From NCBI GenBank assembly GCA_000827265.1, contig KN834772.1:1-64000 (forward strand): a DNA stretch of 64,000 nucleotides, written 5' to 3'. Made by a program: the position numbers and the translations under genes. This DNA is from Collybiopsis luxurians FD-317 M1 (Eukaryota; Basidiomycota; Agaricomycetes; Agaricales; Omphalotaceae). The notes beneath the pieces were generated by a model. It was given only the letters and a program-made list of their open reading frames with translations, searched no databases and was not told where the DNA came from. Below are positions 44,520-56,784 of the stretch, piece by piece (position 1 is the stretch's first letter; the number at the start of each line of letters is the position of its first letter).

Positions 44520-46593
44520 ATTAAACAGAGGATGGGTTAAAAGGGTCGTTTTTGTCGTTGTCGTCGACGTTGTACCCATTAATTTGCGGTGCTTGTCAGT
44601 CAACCGACAGACGTTTACATTTTTCGACGATCCTATATGTGTGCGCGCGTGCGTCCGACGCATCGACGCATCGGCAACGTTTTTCTGCTTTTCCGATACT
44701 ATTTCTTTTATCTTTCCACACACAACATCACCTCCCAAATGACGCCTGTGTAATTTATCAGCACCCCCCCACACTCTTTTGGATACCCCATCAATGTGCA
44801 CTAATCAATCGCTCGCTCGCTCGCTTCGTGTTCTGAAACGTATCTCTCGCTCTCTCTGTCTCTCTTTCTAATAACATACGAATATGGCTGCTCCGCCTCT
44901 GCTCTCCTCTTTTTCGCGATACATTACGTCAATGGAACCCTTTTTCACAAAAACCTCATTGGATGCTGTAGGTGGGGGGAAGACGGAAGGAATGATTCAT
45001 GATTACGCTCTCGTTCCAGTTCAGTTTCTACTCCCCCTCACCTGCTCAAGTGGTACGATGGATGATGGATGGTTGACGGTGGAAGAAGTTTGGCTCGGGA
45101 TTTCTCGGGGGAGAAAAAAAAAAGTTTGGACTTGTGACTTTTTTTTCCCGTCCCCCAATCCCGTTTGGGCTATTGGTTGTCGTTGATTTTCTTTTCGTTA
45201 TTATTTCACTTTTCTTTTTTTTCTTTTTCCCTTTTTTTCCTGCGTGTGTTCTACTTTTCGCTCAGCGCTCAACATGTGTCTTATTACTTCACTTGTTTAA
45301 AAAATTTGAATTCTCTTTATATTGTGTTTATTTCGTGTTCAATTTCAATTTTACGTTCTTTTTTTCTAAACGGTTCGTTCTGCCTGTTTTATTTCTTCTC
45401 ATCTCTCTTAAGTTCAACTGACAAAATGTGTATCAATTTTGAATGAATGCCCTCCCTCGTGAGGGTGGAGAAGGAAGGAAGGATGGGGGGGGGGAAGAAA
45501 AAGAGAATCCAAAACGAAATTTTTTTATGCGCTCTGCTTCAGTTGCCTTTTTTTGCTGTGGCGTGTGACGACGATATTGTGAATCTTCAAATCTGCTCCT
45601 TCCACACTTTCACCCATCCGTTCTTCCACTTTACCTCTCGAATCGATTCTATCCTACCCTACCTTACCCTATACCATACCCCACCATACCCTACGCTACC
45701 CTACGCTACTAAACGCTACCCCCTAGTTATGCTCTCCGATTTTCTTATACACTTGACGCAATTCCCAATCATCTTTTCTTTTTCCTTATCTTTATTCTAA
45801 TTCTGCCTCCCACGCGAACGAAAGAAATTGAAAGAACCTTTGGATGTGGAGAAAGGGAGGTACGGGAAACGACAATTCGAATTCAAATATTCTCTCTTTA
45901 TCTCTGTATCTCTCGCCACACCTGTATTCGCCGCTCTCGGCCACTCGCTTCATTTCCTTACTTGCACTTGTTACCTCAAGTTTCTGTCCGTCAGCGTCTT
46001 TGGTAGGTCGTTGGCCTGGACGTTTTTGGTTTTATTTCTCCATTTGTGAAGGAACTTCATGCAGTCGAATTTGGACCTCGCTGCTTAATCGCAAGGTCAG
46101 GTTCTTCCCTTCATGTGGGCCGGACGTGTTCTTCCGTGTCTTCTTGCTGTTGCTTCTACACGTGTTGGCTTTCCGAAGCCTTCCTTCTTACGTTCCCTGT
46201 CGTTCCCCCACCCCCTTGCGCACGCGGATCTCTTCTCACAGACTCTCACCTAACCTAATTGCATGGACACTATATACCACAATAAGATTACTGTAGCCAT
46301 ACCTTACTTAATGAATGGACGGCTTCATATCCTTACTGTAGCTATTTGTATGCTTGAGAGTTAAGGTTGGCCAGTGTACACATGTACAAGTTAACTTGTA
46401 GATACTCTGGAACTCCTTTGCCCGGCTAGCCTGTCTTGTCTTAGAGGGGATGTCAAAGCAGTAAATATTTACTGACTCGATCAACTGCACCGTGCGGAGT
46501 ATACAAAAGAAACTCAGGGAGAAACTCAGAGAATATCAAGAAAACTTCTGTGATACATTGTACATCGGTAGGGCGATATTTGAATCTACAGAA
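44520..46593. other. Intergenic, 2.1 kb, pyrimidine-rich
   Basis: This is the 3' region of the RNA-binding gene. Several T- and C-rich tracts make long but meaningless open frames on the plus strand. A simple repeat of TACCC/TACGC type runs about 45652-45722. CGCTCGCTCGCT occurs near 44811. No gene is called. Confidence 0.5.
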
Positions 46594-49500
46594 TTAAGAC
46601 TTGGACAACGAAATTATCACGACATTACCCAAGGTTTTAGTACAAAATATGAGAGTGGACTTGCTGGAGGCCCACTGACTAATATCCTCTAAAGGCATTG
46701 GACACACCTGACAATCATCCGAATCAACAATCCAGCTATCCCTAACACATATCCTGCCAAAGCGCAGTTCCGGTTCTCGTCCCAAATTTACTGTTCTGAA
46801 TGCACCAACAGTTGACCGAACGTACTGGTTATCCGGAGAGAAGGATAAGAATTCAAGTCGTCCAATGTTGTGCGCCCGAACGGAGAGTGTTGATACAGAT
46901 TTGGCGATCTTGTAAACAGCCAATGAACTATTGCTGCTGAGAGCAAGCAAATCTGCTCGATCAGAGAGCGCCATCGAATTTGCATCTTCCAAGGAATCAC
47001 CGCAACGAACATCATGATATTTCCCAGAAGCTGTCCTCAAAATCCGCACAAATGTAGAGCTGTTGTGCTTGATTCCACACACAAAGAATGCTGAGTCGTT
47101 CGAGAAAGCGCATGGGGATAGGAAAGAACCGTCGGATGGTTTGAGTGGGAAGGTCAGATTGGCACTCCTGATGTATACAACATCTTCCGAAGTAGATGCT
47201 ATGTATTTACCGTTCGGACTGAACGCCAGAGAGAGTACTGGTTCACGGTGCTTTTCCCTCTTCAATGTTTGCAGGACCTTTTTCATCGTAGAATTCCAAA
47301 TCGTAACAGTACCGGTTTGGGAACCTGTCGCAACCCTTCCATCAGGAGACATGGCGATGGCAGTAACAGGTGTTTGAGCTGAACTGGGCAACTCCATATC
47401 CCGCATGTCGAAGAGAATATCTCGGAAGCCTGGGCATGCGTGGGCACAGTGCAGATACCTTCCATCTTTTGAGAATACGACTGACGAAACTACAGGGCAT
47501 TCCTTCCTACTTTGCAGCCGCATGAGGGGCTGTTCATCCCCTTGAGCCTTTGATACATCCCAGACTAACAGAGACGAGAGTGCGACAGCGGCAAGGTATT
47601 GTGCTCCAGGGCTGAACACTAAAGAATTGATACCAGACGATATACTGATGACGCGCAATGGAAGGACAGATTTGGATAGGGAACCTTGGGAAACAAGAGG
47701 CTCGAAGAGGGAGATCGCAGCATTTCCAGAGACTGCGAGCAAATTGCCGTCAGAGGAGAAGGCAGCACAAACACCCATGCCTTCAAACTTTATATTCGCC
47801 GCCTTTCTATGACCCCCAGATCGCGACTTGAGAGTTTTCAGTCTTGAACCCACCAGAATGTGATGTGGAGAAAGAGCAAAGAGGATGCTTTGCCCACGTG
47901 TACCCTCACGATATCGCGCACTAGTCAGATGTTGCTGCCATTCGCCGACAACCCAGACTTCTACACGAGACAGAGTCAAGACAGCCACTAGCGTACTATC
48001 AGATGATAAAGCCAGTAGGGGTAAAGGTTGTGATCCCGGAATGTATTCCTGCTGTATTAGAATTTTCTCTGCCTTCTTTGATATGATGTTCCAAAGCTGG
48101 ACCTCCGCAAAACCAGCACTTGACTTTGTAGTAACGAGAATGTGAAATCTTCCAACGAACATGACATCAACCGGAGTCTGGGAGCTTGGACCGTTCGGGA
48201 GAAAAACATTACAGACGTCGGCTGCGCTGTCTGCAATTTCGACACGACCATTCTGCATCACAGCGAACCGACCGGCATCGTGCGACAGTCTGATCATCGG
48301 AGCTTCTACCTCTGCATTTTCGAGCGCGGTACGCGAGATCATCTGTCTCCGATGACAAGAAACCTCCTCAATTTCAATTGAGGTTTTGACATGCCGAAAT
48401 AGTCTGGCTAGTCGTTGACCTGAATGCGTCAAGGGAAGAAGGAATGTGCGATAGACTCTGGATCGCACGAGTTCCGGATTACGTTTTGACGCAGGTATGC
48501 TCAATGCCCTCTTAGACAACTTGAATTGTTTGAGCGTATCGGAGACTATATCGCAAAGCGATTGATAACCCTCTGGAGCTGACGGAGAATATCTCTGATG
48601 TATCTGTAAGATGAGATGGCCAAAAGTGACGAACTACGACCCACCTTGGTCCATTCTACAAGATCTCCCAAAACTGATTCAATAAATTCTAGATTGTCAT
48701 GCTTCATGAGCACCTCAAGCCAGTTAAGTAGCTTGTGATAAAAAAACTCGTGCATTGATGCAAAGAGAGGCGTAACCCAATCCGTCTCAGAAGTTGTCTC
48801 CGCGACCATAAGTAAATGGTTGGGCCAGTAACGACATGCGTACAACCAAGTCTGTGCACTGAGCGCAGGTAAGTTGTTGAAGTTACTGCCCGAAACGTCA
48901 CGGTTCAAGGAATTGTTCATCAAGTTCAGAAGTCGTTGAGTGATGTAGAGATGAATGCCGTCCAAACCACTTCCATTCACGTGAGCTTTCCAAGACTTCA
49001 CGTACTTCTGGAAAGACTGATGGTAAATGAGCACCATTTCACCCCTTCCGTCGACATTGAGAATATGCGGCGGAAACCCACGAAAAAACCTTCCAAGTTG
49101 GTCGCCGGTGAGTCCCAACAAGCAAGCTAAAGCCTCTATCCCAAGGGAGTTCCGCCCAAAGGCGACTATGACCAAGGCAGCGAACAACGGTTTCCAACGT
49201 TCGGGAGGGCTGACTGACACAGCGCTGTCTATGAGCTCCTGGTAGAGTGTGTTTTCCTGACGTAACAGGAATTCATTGAGGTCAGCCAGTTGTTTCTCGA
49301 ACGAATCCTGTGGGACAAGCTCCTTACACGCCATCGAAGCGACTAAGAAGGAGCAATGCGCCACGTCAACCGCATTCACGAGTCGGTTGATGTTCTCCTG
49401 GGTGATATCCCGAGCACGGAGTTCGACGGAGAGAAGAATGCGTAAATCGCGGGCATGTGCAGATGGGTCAATAGCATTGAGCGAATACTGGTAGGCATTA

Positions 49501-51308
49501 TAGTCAAAAAGTGTCGTGGATATTTGAGAGTTGGAACGACAGGTGATGAGAATTTTCAGCGATGGTATATCTTCCTTGATGATCTCCAAAAGAGACTTGA
49601 GGATAGTGTGTACTTCAGCTTCTGATTTGCACTCGTCCAACCCGTCAATGACAAGCAACTTCTTTTGGGACTGGTCAGCCTCCTTCAAAAGTCTCGTTAG
49701 AAGGTTTTTATGGCGTTTCTTCTCTGAGTCGTGCATCTTATGCAAGCCAAGCTCGTCTTTGAAAACCGGATATACATCCTCCCAGACTGCAAATTGAGCG
49801 GCGAGGGTCGGAAAGATATTGTTGGGATTACTTGCTTCTTCAGAAAGACTCGAGCAAAAGAACGCGGCGAAGCGAACATTTTTGCCATACCTTATCGTTT
49901 GCTGGGAGACACTGACTGCTATCGCGGTCTTCCCGAGACCGGAATCGCCTGAGAGACAGAAGACTGGCTGCAGATCATCATCAGAATTGATCCAGTCCTC
50001 GATTTCGGTCAAAACCTTCAGTCTCGTTCCAGGATAACATTCATTGCGGTCACGGCTTTTGGGTTCCAATGTACTTCGCTCTTTCACGAGGTCGTCGAAG
50101 ATCCCTGAGACAGCTGAGTCACCAAGAATAAAAACAAATGAAAGAGATTTACCCTTCCGATGATCTTCCTAGGGAGCGACGAATCCCTTCAGATTACAGT
50201 CGTTACATGTAGAGTATGGACAGCAACGTACTTTGACCATAGCCCCAGTTTCCTACACGCATATCGCAAAAGAATGAGATTGAGCCTCATTTCGGGTCTA
50301 CGATGTGGACTTACGTAGCCTTGCTTTACCGCAACCAGCCCCAGTTGCATCTACGTCAAGAGTTGGGTTGATCGTGTTCTCTAGCAATAGTTGATTCATG
50401 CTTACTACAATATCGTTGATTAACTCGCCAATGTCCTTGGATAAATCTATGATAGCTTTTGCGTCCGGACGCGCTTGAATAAACTTTGTGAAACCAGAAC
50501 CCTGGTTTAGTTCCTCAATCCTTCGTTTGATATGAGCCATATCCCTAACAAGGGTGGGTTATGATTGATTAAATCGAGCGCTGAAGTTCTTACGGTGCTA
50601 AACTTTTGTTCAACAGATCTGCCACTTCTATGGGCAAGGACTCAGCGCACGGTTGGATTCGTTCGTACAATCGTTCAAGATTGTGCTTCAAGTTCTGAAC
50701 CTCTTCGTTGTTGTCTTGGAATTTCTACTTGGCCGTCAGAGCCACTCAAGTGTAATATGTAAAGCTACAGAGCGTACCTCGTACTGTCCAAATAATACTT
50801 GGATTCCCCCAACAATTGACGTAAGAGGATTGAAAGGAACGGTATTGCTAACACTTGCAAGTAATTCCAGAAGTAATGAAGCGCTTTGCACAATAGTTTT
50901 GGATGTCGCCCGGAATTCTGGTGACGAAGAAAGTAATTGGCCAGGATCTAAAGCAAGGTTCGGGGTATCATCTATCTCCACCGTCATTCTAAAGGAGGAA
51001 AATACCTACTTTCTTCAGCCACTTTGTTGACGCCATCTTTCCGACTACTTAGACGTCTGAGTAGTGAAGAAAGCACTTCGCGAATGTTTCGTGCGCCCTC
51101 CGGGTCCAGGGAAGGTTGTTGTGATTCATCTCGTTCAAGAGGATGCGGATTCTGCGTGTTACATTCTATTTTGAATCTAGTTTCTTGTATTGCCCACACA
51201 TTTAATCGTGAAAGACTTACCCTCAGTCTCTTTGTCGACAGTTCCTTTACGAGTGCTCCAGCCTTGAAATGACAATAAGGTCTTTGTAACACTCGAGCTT
51301 GGCGTCAT
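46594..51308 (-). CDS. NACHT-WD40 STAND protein
   Basis: Coding blocks on the minus strand. N-terminal exons lie between about 51308 and 50100 (helix-rich, with KDGVNKVAEES, then LLELLASVSNTVPFNPL, then AHIKRRIEELNQ). A main NACHT exon ends at 48645, followed by a 41-bp intron (48604-48644) and a final exon 48603..46594 (670 codons, in phase). The NACHT part has Walker A GDSGLGKT and Walker B LLVIDGLDEC. The final exon carries WD40 repeats, with typical ends such as LLVWDV and GTVTIWN and starts such as VLSLAFSPNGKYIASTS. Such proteins are fungal NLR-like sensors involved in non-self recognition and cell death. The first exon and the joins above 50,100 are not fully resolved; ATG at 51308 is the best start seen but its frame does not join cleanly. 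Confidence 0.85.
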
Positions 51309-52158
51309 GCCTGTCCAAAGTGGGGGATCAGTGAGCCAGGGAACGGGAATTTATGGTCGGAGAAACACCGCATCGATAATCGATAATCGGAAGCAAAGGT
51401 GTCTGAGCACACAGAGCTGTGCGGATGAGGGATTCGGCGCTTGAACCCCTGATTGCCTCAAACAAATCACTAATTCCAAGTTTGAAGAATAGATTACTCC
51501 TAAATTGATTCTGATAGAACGCGGAGAATTCTAGCCAGAGCTGTAAACGCCTTCTGCATTACTATCGCTACCTGTCGGTGGAACGAAAAGAAAAGGGAAA
51601 TTTCCACGCGCCCACAGAAGGAACACAACATACCTGCAGAGAATATACCTTCCGTGTCAGGTCTCGCCACCGGCTCACAATTACGTCCTCTCAAAGGAGA
51701 AATTATACGGTTACTGCTAAAAGGATTGGGAGTGGTTCCGAGTCAGCGTAAAACAAGGGCAACATGCAAGCTGTTTGCTTGATTGGCGCTCTGAACTCAA
51801 GCGCTTTGGTCCTTTCATTCCTTCCATATTCTCTCGAATCTCGATAATGATAACCGCTAGCAGCAGCGCTTCCAGAGCTTCTTTCCCTATTGAAGATTGA
51901 ACTACTCTGTCAACAGGTGTGTCTGACCTTCCTTATACATGTACACTGAGAGCGCTCACAGGGAGGTTCTGCTCGGAACGAGGCAGCAGGTAAATCGAGA
52001 TCTATTTTTTCAGCCCAAATCAATAGATGTACGATTTAGGACCTGTCGCACCTCGACCAGAGCCGATTCTTGATTATCCTCCAGTTCAGGAAGGCATAAA
52101 TACAACCGGCTCCAATTATCGCGCGACAAAATCAGATCTATGACTATAGGTTAACTTT
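51309..52158. other. Intergenic 5' flank of the NACHT-WD40 gene
   Basis: A missing first exon may lie here. A minus-strand 64-codon frame at 51500-51694 is a candidate but lacks support. From about 52000 rightwards the sequence turns AT-rich and CG-poor, marking the edge of the transposon island. Confidence 0.45.
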
Positions 52159-52160
52159 TA

Positions 52161-52313
52161 CAGCTATTTGTTTATTTCTAGCATAACTTTCAAAAAACAC
52201 ACCTTAATGATGGTGTTTACTGCCAAACAAATATGCTGTTCATTGTTCCACCAATGTCAGAACAACCTGAGGCATGATTTTTGAAAACTATGCTACATAT
52301 AAACAAATAGCTG
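52161..52313. mobile_element. 153-bp MITE with TA target duplication
   Basis: The left arm starts CAGCTATTTGTTTAT (52161), continues to AGCATA and then TTTCAAAAA. The right arm is its reverse complement, ending ATAAACAAATAGCTG at 52313. The arms match over about 40 bases with roughly 6-7 differences. TA flanks both sides (52159-52160 and 52314-52315). This is the structure of a miniature inverted-repeat element of the Tc1/mariner type. Confidence 0.85.
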
Positions 52314-52315
52314 TA

Positions 52316-53241
52316 CGAAACCTCTCTGCCTGGGGTTGCAAAAGGCTTTTCGCGTTCGGAGCTCCACTCAGCCTCGGATTAGCCCCTGATGTCCAATGTG
52401 TATGTAACTGATTTGTTCAGACCGCACTCATCTCTGGATTTCCAGTTCAAACTTCAAGAGCTGGCAAAAGATTGTAAACATTTTGTATATTCCAAGGTTA
52501 TAGTTATGGTCATTGGGAAATAGAGGATAGAGCTCTAGTGGGTGAGCAAAGTGCACTGATTTGCTGGGTCCAAGAGTTGAACAGAAATTTTTGAGACATA
52601 AGGCTGCTTTGGACTGCTTATTCCTTCAGGAAGCATAGAGCTAAGTTTTTGAACATTAGTCCAGTTTCAAGGATGAAGCGAGAAACATATTCACTTACTG
52701 CATCAACACCAGCAATACTTCACAAGAGTAAAATACTCAGCAAACACCATTGTTGTAGGGACTAAAGTGTGTCATGTACAAGGTTTGTAGCCAGCGATTC
52801 CTTGGACTGTCAGCGCTTGTTCCAGTTGAGCTGGCTAGCTGAGCCGCGGCAACTTTAATTTGTGTTTGCCCTGGATTCTTAAGTAATAAGTAGTAGGTCA
52901 CTTGTAGTGAATTAGACTTGTGCAGCTAGTACCATACTACATCATTACCTATTTCAAATAAATTTGAAATGCACCGGCAGGCAAGGCAATTCTGTAGACA
53001 GACTGGGACAAAAGTTGCATCACAAACTGAGTCACATTTTTGTGACTTTGAACTTAGTGAAATTTCAATAAATGAACTCCTCGCTTGAATGAATATTCGA
53101 TGTGGAACTTTGTCCCTTCCTTACTATCCATAAAAATGCACATGTACAGCCTTAAATAATACATATAAGTCATAATATCTACATTATGGAAGAAATTAGC
53201 CAGATCTAGCCTTCTCAGATCAAAAAAGGGAATGAATTCAC
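52316..53241. other. AT-rich, CG-poor flank of the DUF6589 remnant
   Basis: No open frame of note. Probably part of a decayed mobile element, but no ends were identified. Confidence 0.4.
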
Positions 53242-56200
53242 CTAAAAAGTGAAGAAATCCATCTGAGGTTCTTCGATTTCCACCTCTGGGTCATTATCAA
53301 CCTTCTCAGGTGCATCCTCATCCCTTCCACCCTCACCTAAGTCAAAGTTGTCAAAATCTTCTTTGCTGAGTGCAACATTGGCTGCAGTATACAGTCCAAG
53401 TGCCGGCTCCTGCAATTCAGCCTGCAAGTGGTCCAAGATTCCATCCAACTCACCACTATACTCCTCTTCTGAGTACTCCCTATCTGCATCTTCATCTTCT
53501 GTACCAGCAATTCTATTGGTAGCACTGAATGAGCCCAAATTGGCAACCAAAAATGAGGATTTCAGTGATGAGTCTGGGGTTGCAACATCAGGAGATGGGG
53601 AACGGCTTGTCAGTGGGCCAACAGGAGGTGACAGGTCTTCTATGTCAACTGGAGGCATGTGAGAGTGATGCTGTAGTCATGAAAAGGTGTCATTATATTT
53701 GCGGAGTGGATTGCTATTACTCCCAGATGTCAAGCTCTGTAAACCAACAGATACGACATCAGGTACTGCTTGATCATTGTCCAGTTTCTGACCCTGTACA
53801 AAGGAATAGACCTTCTGGTCCTCTAAGCTGTCCATGAGAGTTGCAATGTCATTATTGAGATCTACAGGAGTGTGTTGCAGACCCTGATCATATCCAAGAA
53901 TCTCATTCACACCCTTGGCCAGTTTTTGGAGAACATTCACACAAAGAGTAATTATTCCAAGCCATTGCCAGGACATGTTACTGCCATGTGCTTTATAGAA
54001 TACCTGAAAATCATAACTCTTAGTTTTGAATATGAAACTGAGTGACAATTTTGCACTTTGATCTAGTAGTTCAGGTGTTCTTGGAGAAGATCGACCTCTA
54101 GAAATGTCTGACCATTGGTACTAGCCAGCCAGTTGTTGAGAACAGCATCCCTATCATTATTAAAAAGAATAAAGTTAAGACAAAAGGAAATGTTGATATA
54201 TCTGAGACATACCGAACTGGTTTTGGCCATACTTTCTCTATGTTGTGGATTAAATGAAGCATTTCATACCCATACTTGGTTCAACCATTCCCCTGGAAAC
54301 TGAGTGCCCATATCTTGAGTACAAGAATTACACACCCAGAATCTCCAGCATGTATAGCATCAGCCATTTCATGTGAGACTAGTGCATCTTGGAGGAAGAG
54401 AACAGCATTTTCATGTTGCCTGCTGGTTCATTCTCTTCTGCTAATTCACATTCACCTCGCAGCTCATCAACAGCTGATGGATTTACATAGGTGTCATACA
54501 GTTTCTTGGCATCATGATAGAGCTGCTCCCATGAACTCACTGAATCTGCATAGTCATTAAGAGAAGACTTGCTGGAAACCAGCAAAAGACAGTGAAGCAC
54601 TCATGCATATAAGGATACAAAGATAAGATTTTGGCAGGTACTGAAAGGTGGAAGGGATGTAACTGTGATAGGAAGGCAACTAAGGCAAGTTTTGTGGAAG
54701 AGAAGGGATCCAGGGTCTGGAATACTGGCCGCAGGCTTTCCAAAATGAGTAGCCATAACCCCCTGAACATCTGCCATTTTTGCATGAAAGAGCCCAGGCA
54801 TCCACATGCCCCATCCAAACCCTGTGTATCCACCTTCATGATCAAACCAAATAGACTGAATTGACCAAAGGTGAGCAAGGGAAAGTTGATTGCCGGCAAG
54901 GAGGCAGATATGCTCCCAAAAGTTATGAACTTGAGTCTGAAGTTTGAGATCAGAAACCACAGCCTGATCTATATTGGCATTGCCAGTGATAGTCAACTTA
55001 TCAATATCATAGGCACCAAATGGATAGACTTCAGTACAATGAGGGGCAATGCAGTGTGTGGAACAGGGCTGGAGCTCATTAGCTTGGGGACTGAATACCT
55101 TGAGTTTTGGTACACGGCTTTGCTTGACAATAATGCAAATGATAATGTGAATCAAGGACTGCCAAAAAAGCCTGGCTTCAGCTAGTGTGTATATATTATC
55201 CTCTTTGGTGAGAAGAGGCACTTTGTTAAATGCTTTGTGAAGCACTGATACAGCCAAATCCTTCAGCATCACAGCCCAAAGTTTAAAAATTGTAACACAA
55301 GTTCCATTCTCTTGCGAGTCTGTACCCCTATTATCAATAACATTGAGAATCTGCCAGCAGGAAAATATATGCACCATGGTGACTGACTGCTTGTTTACCA
55401 GTTTGACTAAGAAAGTTTATATTATCATAAACCTCTGCAAAAAGACCAGTTGTTGCAATGCTACAAGCCTTTTGCTGGACTGAGGAACAAAGCTTTTATA
55501 AAGTTCCACAGAAATCTATGCAAGATGGGGCTGGATTTGAGTTACGAATGGATGTGGATGAAGCTGCAGGAGTCCCAGAGAGTGTAGATAAGTTCAGTAG
55601 ATTCATAGTTTGTTCTGGAGTGTGAGGAGTTTCTGGTGGAGGGCCAGGAGCAGAACACCCCTGTTTAGCATTTCAGACCAAATTGCTGTAGCTCTCTGTT
55701 ATACTGAAGTAGAGATCACACCAATGGTTTGCTTTTATGCTCCTGAGGCATACAAGTAGAGTCCCATCATTTGACAGGATAGATTGTTGTGCTCACTGAG
55801 ACACTGGAGGATTGCAGATGTAACTATCTGTCTACAGTAAGTTCATTTGCTGTATGATTTATGATATAATCTAGTCAATGTACTGTCTTTCTGTGCTTCT
55901 TTTGAGAATCTGTATATGCTGGTGTATTCTTTGTCACAGTAATTGCCTCAAAAACTTGAACAAGCAAATCTGCTCCTCCTTCTCAAAGATAATTAAAGAT
56001 ATTCTCAAAGCTGAATAACAAAACAAGCTGTTTATCAATTGCCCTGCCAGCCATTTTTAGCTTCCCCTCTCTTGTTACATGTTGAGCCTGTTTTGCTAAA
56101 CAGGAGCACACATGCTTGACTGCCCATTCATTGAGCTCATTGCAAACACTTTTGGGATTCTTGGTGCTGTTCCACCAGTTGAGGATCTGTATGACTTGAC

Positions 56201-56586
56201 CAGGAATAATGGCAAAATCATGCCATTGAGCAGTTCCAAGTCCCAAATTGGGGTTGAGAATGTACATCACAAACTCCCCAAATGTACTTCCTCAAGTTCA
56301 CAACAGCTTGAGACAGTGATGAAAGGTCTCCTGGTGGATGGCATGCTCTTTGTCCACTTTTGCCAGCCATTCTTGCTCCAAAGCGGCATATTTTTGAGTG
56401 AGTGTGTCTGCTCACTTGGCCTGTGCTTCTTTCAAATGTATTGCTTTTTTCCTCTACAGTTCCACAAATTGGAGGGGCAAGGATAAATCCAGGAGAGAGA
56501 TCTAAGGGTGATAGTACTGGTGGCAACCCTTGTTGAGACTTGTGAGATGGTGTGACATTCAACACAGTGCATGCACGAGGTGTCAA
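53242..56586 (-). pseudogene. DUF6589 transposon-associated gene (broken)
   Basis: Blocks on the minus strand follow the order of DUF6589 proteins, which occur in mobile elements of mushroom-forming fungi. An N-terminal block is at 55983-56586 (LNWWNSTKN and ELNEWAVKHVCS). A central block at 54601-55377 has DNRGTDSQENGTCVTIFKLW, then LLAGNQLSLAHLWSIQ, then GWGMWMPGLFHAKMADVQG. The C-terminal blocks at 53242-54048 include FYKAHGSNMSWQWLG and end in a very acidic tail. Stop codons and frame changes separate the blocks, and the stretch 55380-55980 has no long frame. The family's enzymatic role is not established; it is thought to belong to a transposase-like system. Expression is unlikely in this state. 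Confidence 0.83.
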
Positions 56587-56784
56587 TTGTGTACAATCTG
56601 AAGTTGATCATGGTTGAATCTGATGAGGAGTCTTAGGAGTAAGCACTCCTTGTGTATGCAGCCCTTTAATTGGGGAGGTGGGAGGAGAAGAAAGAGGTGA
56701 GCTGAGGATTTCGGCCATACAAAATCAAAAGAGAAACAAGGAAAATAAGCACCCAAAACTGCAACTTCCTCTGGTGCACCCACA

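Noticed and set aside
44884..46296. Chain of plus-strand frames up to 150 codons
   Set aside because: Phe/Ser-rich translations of T/C-rich intergenic sequence.
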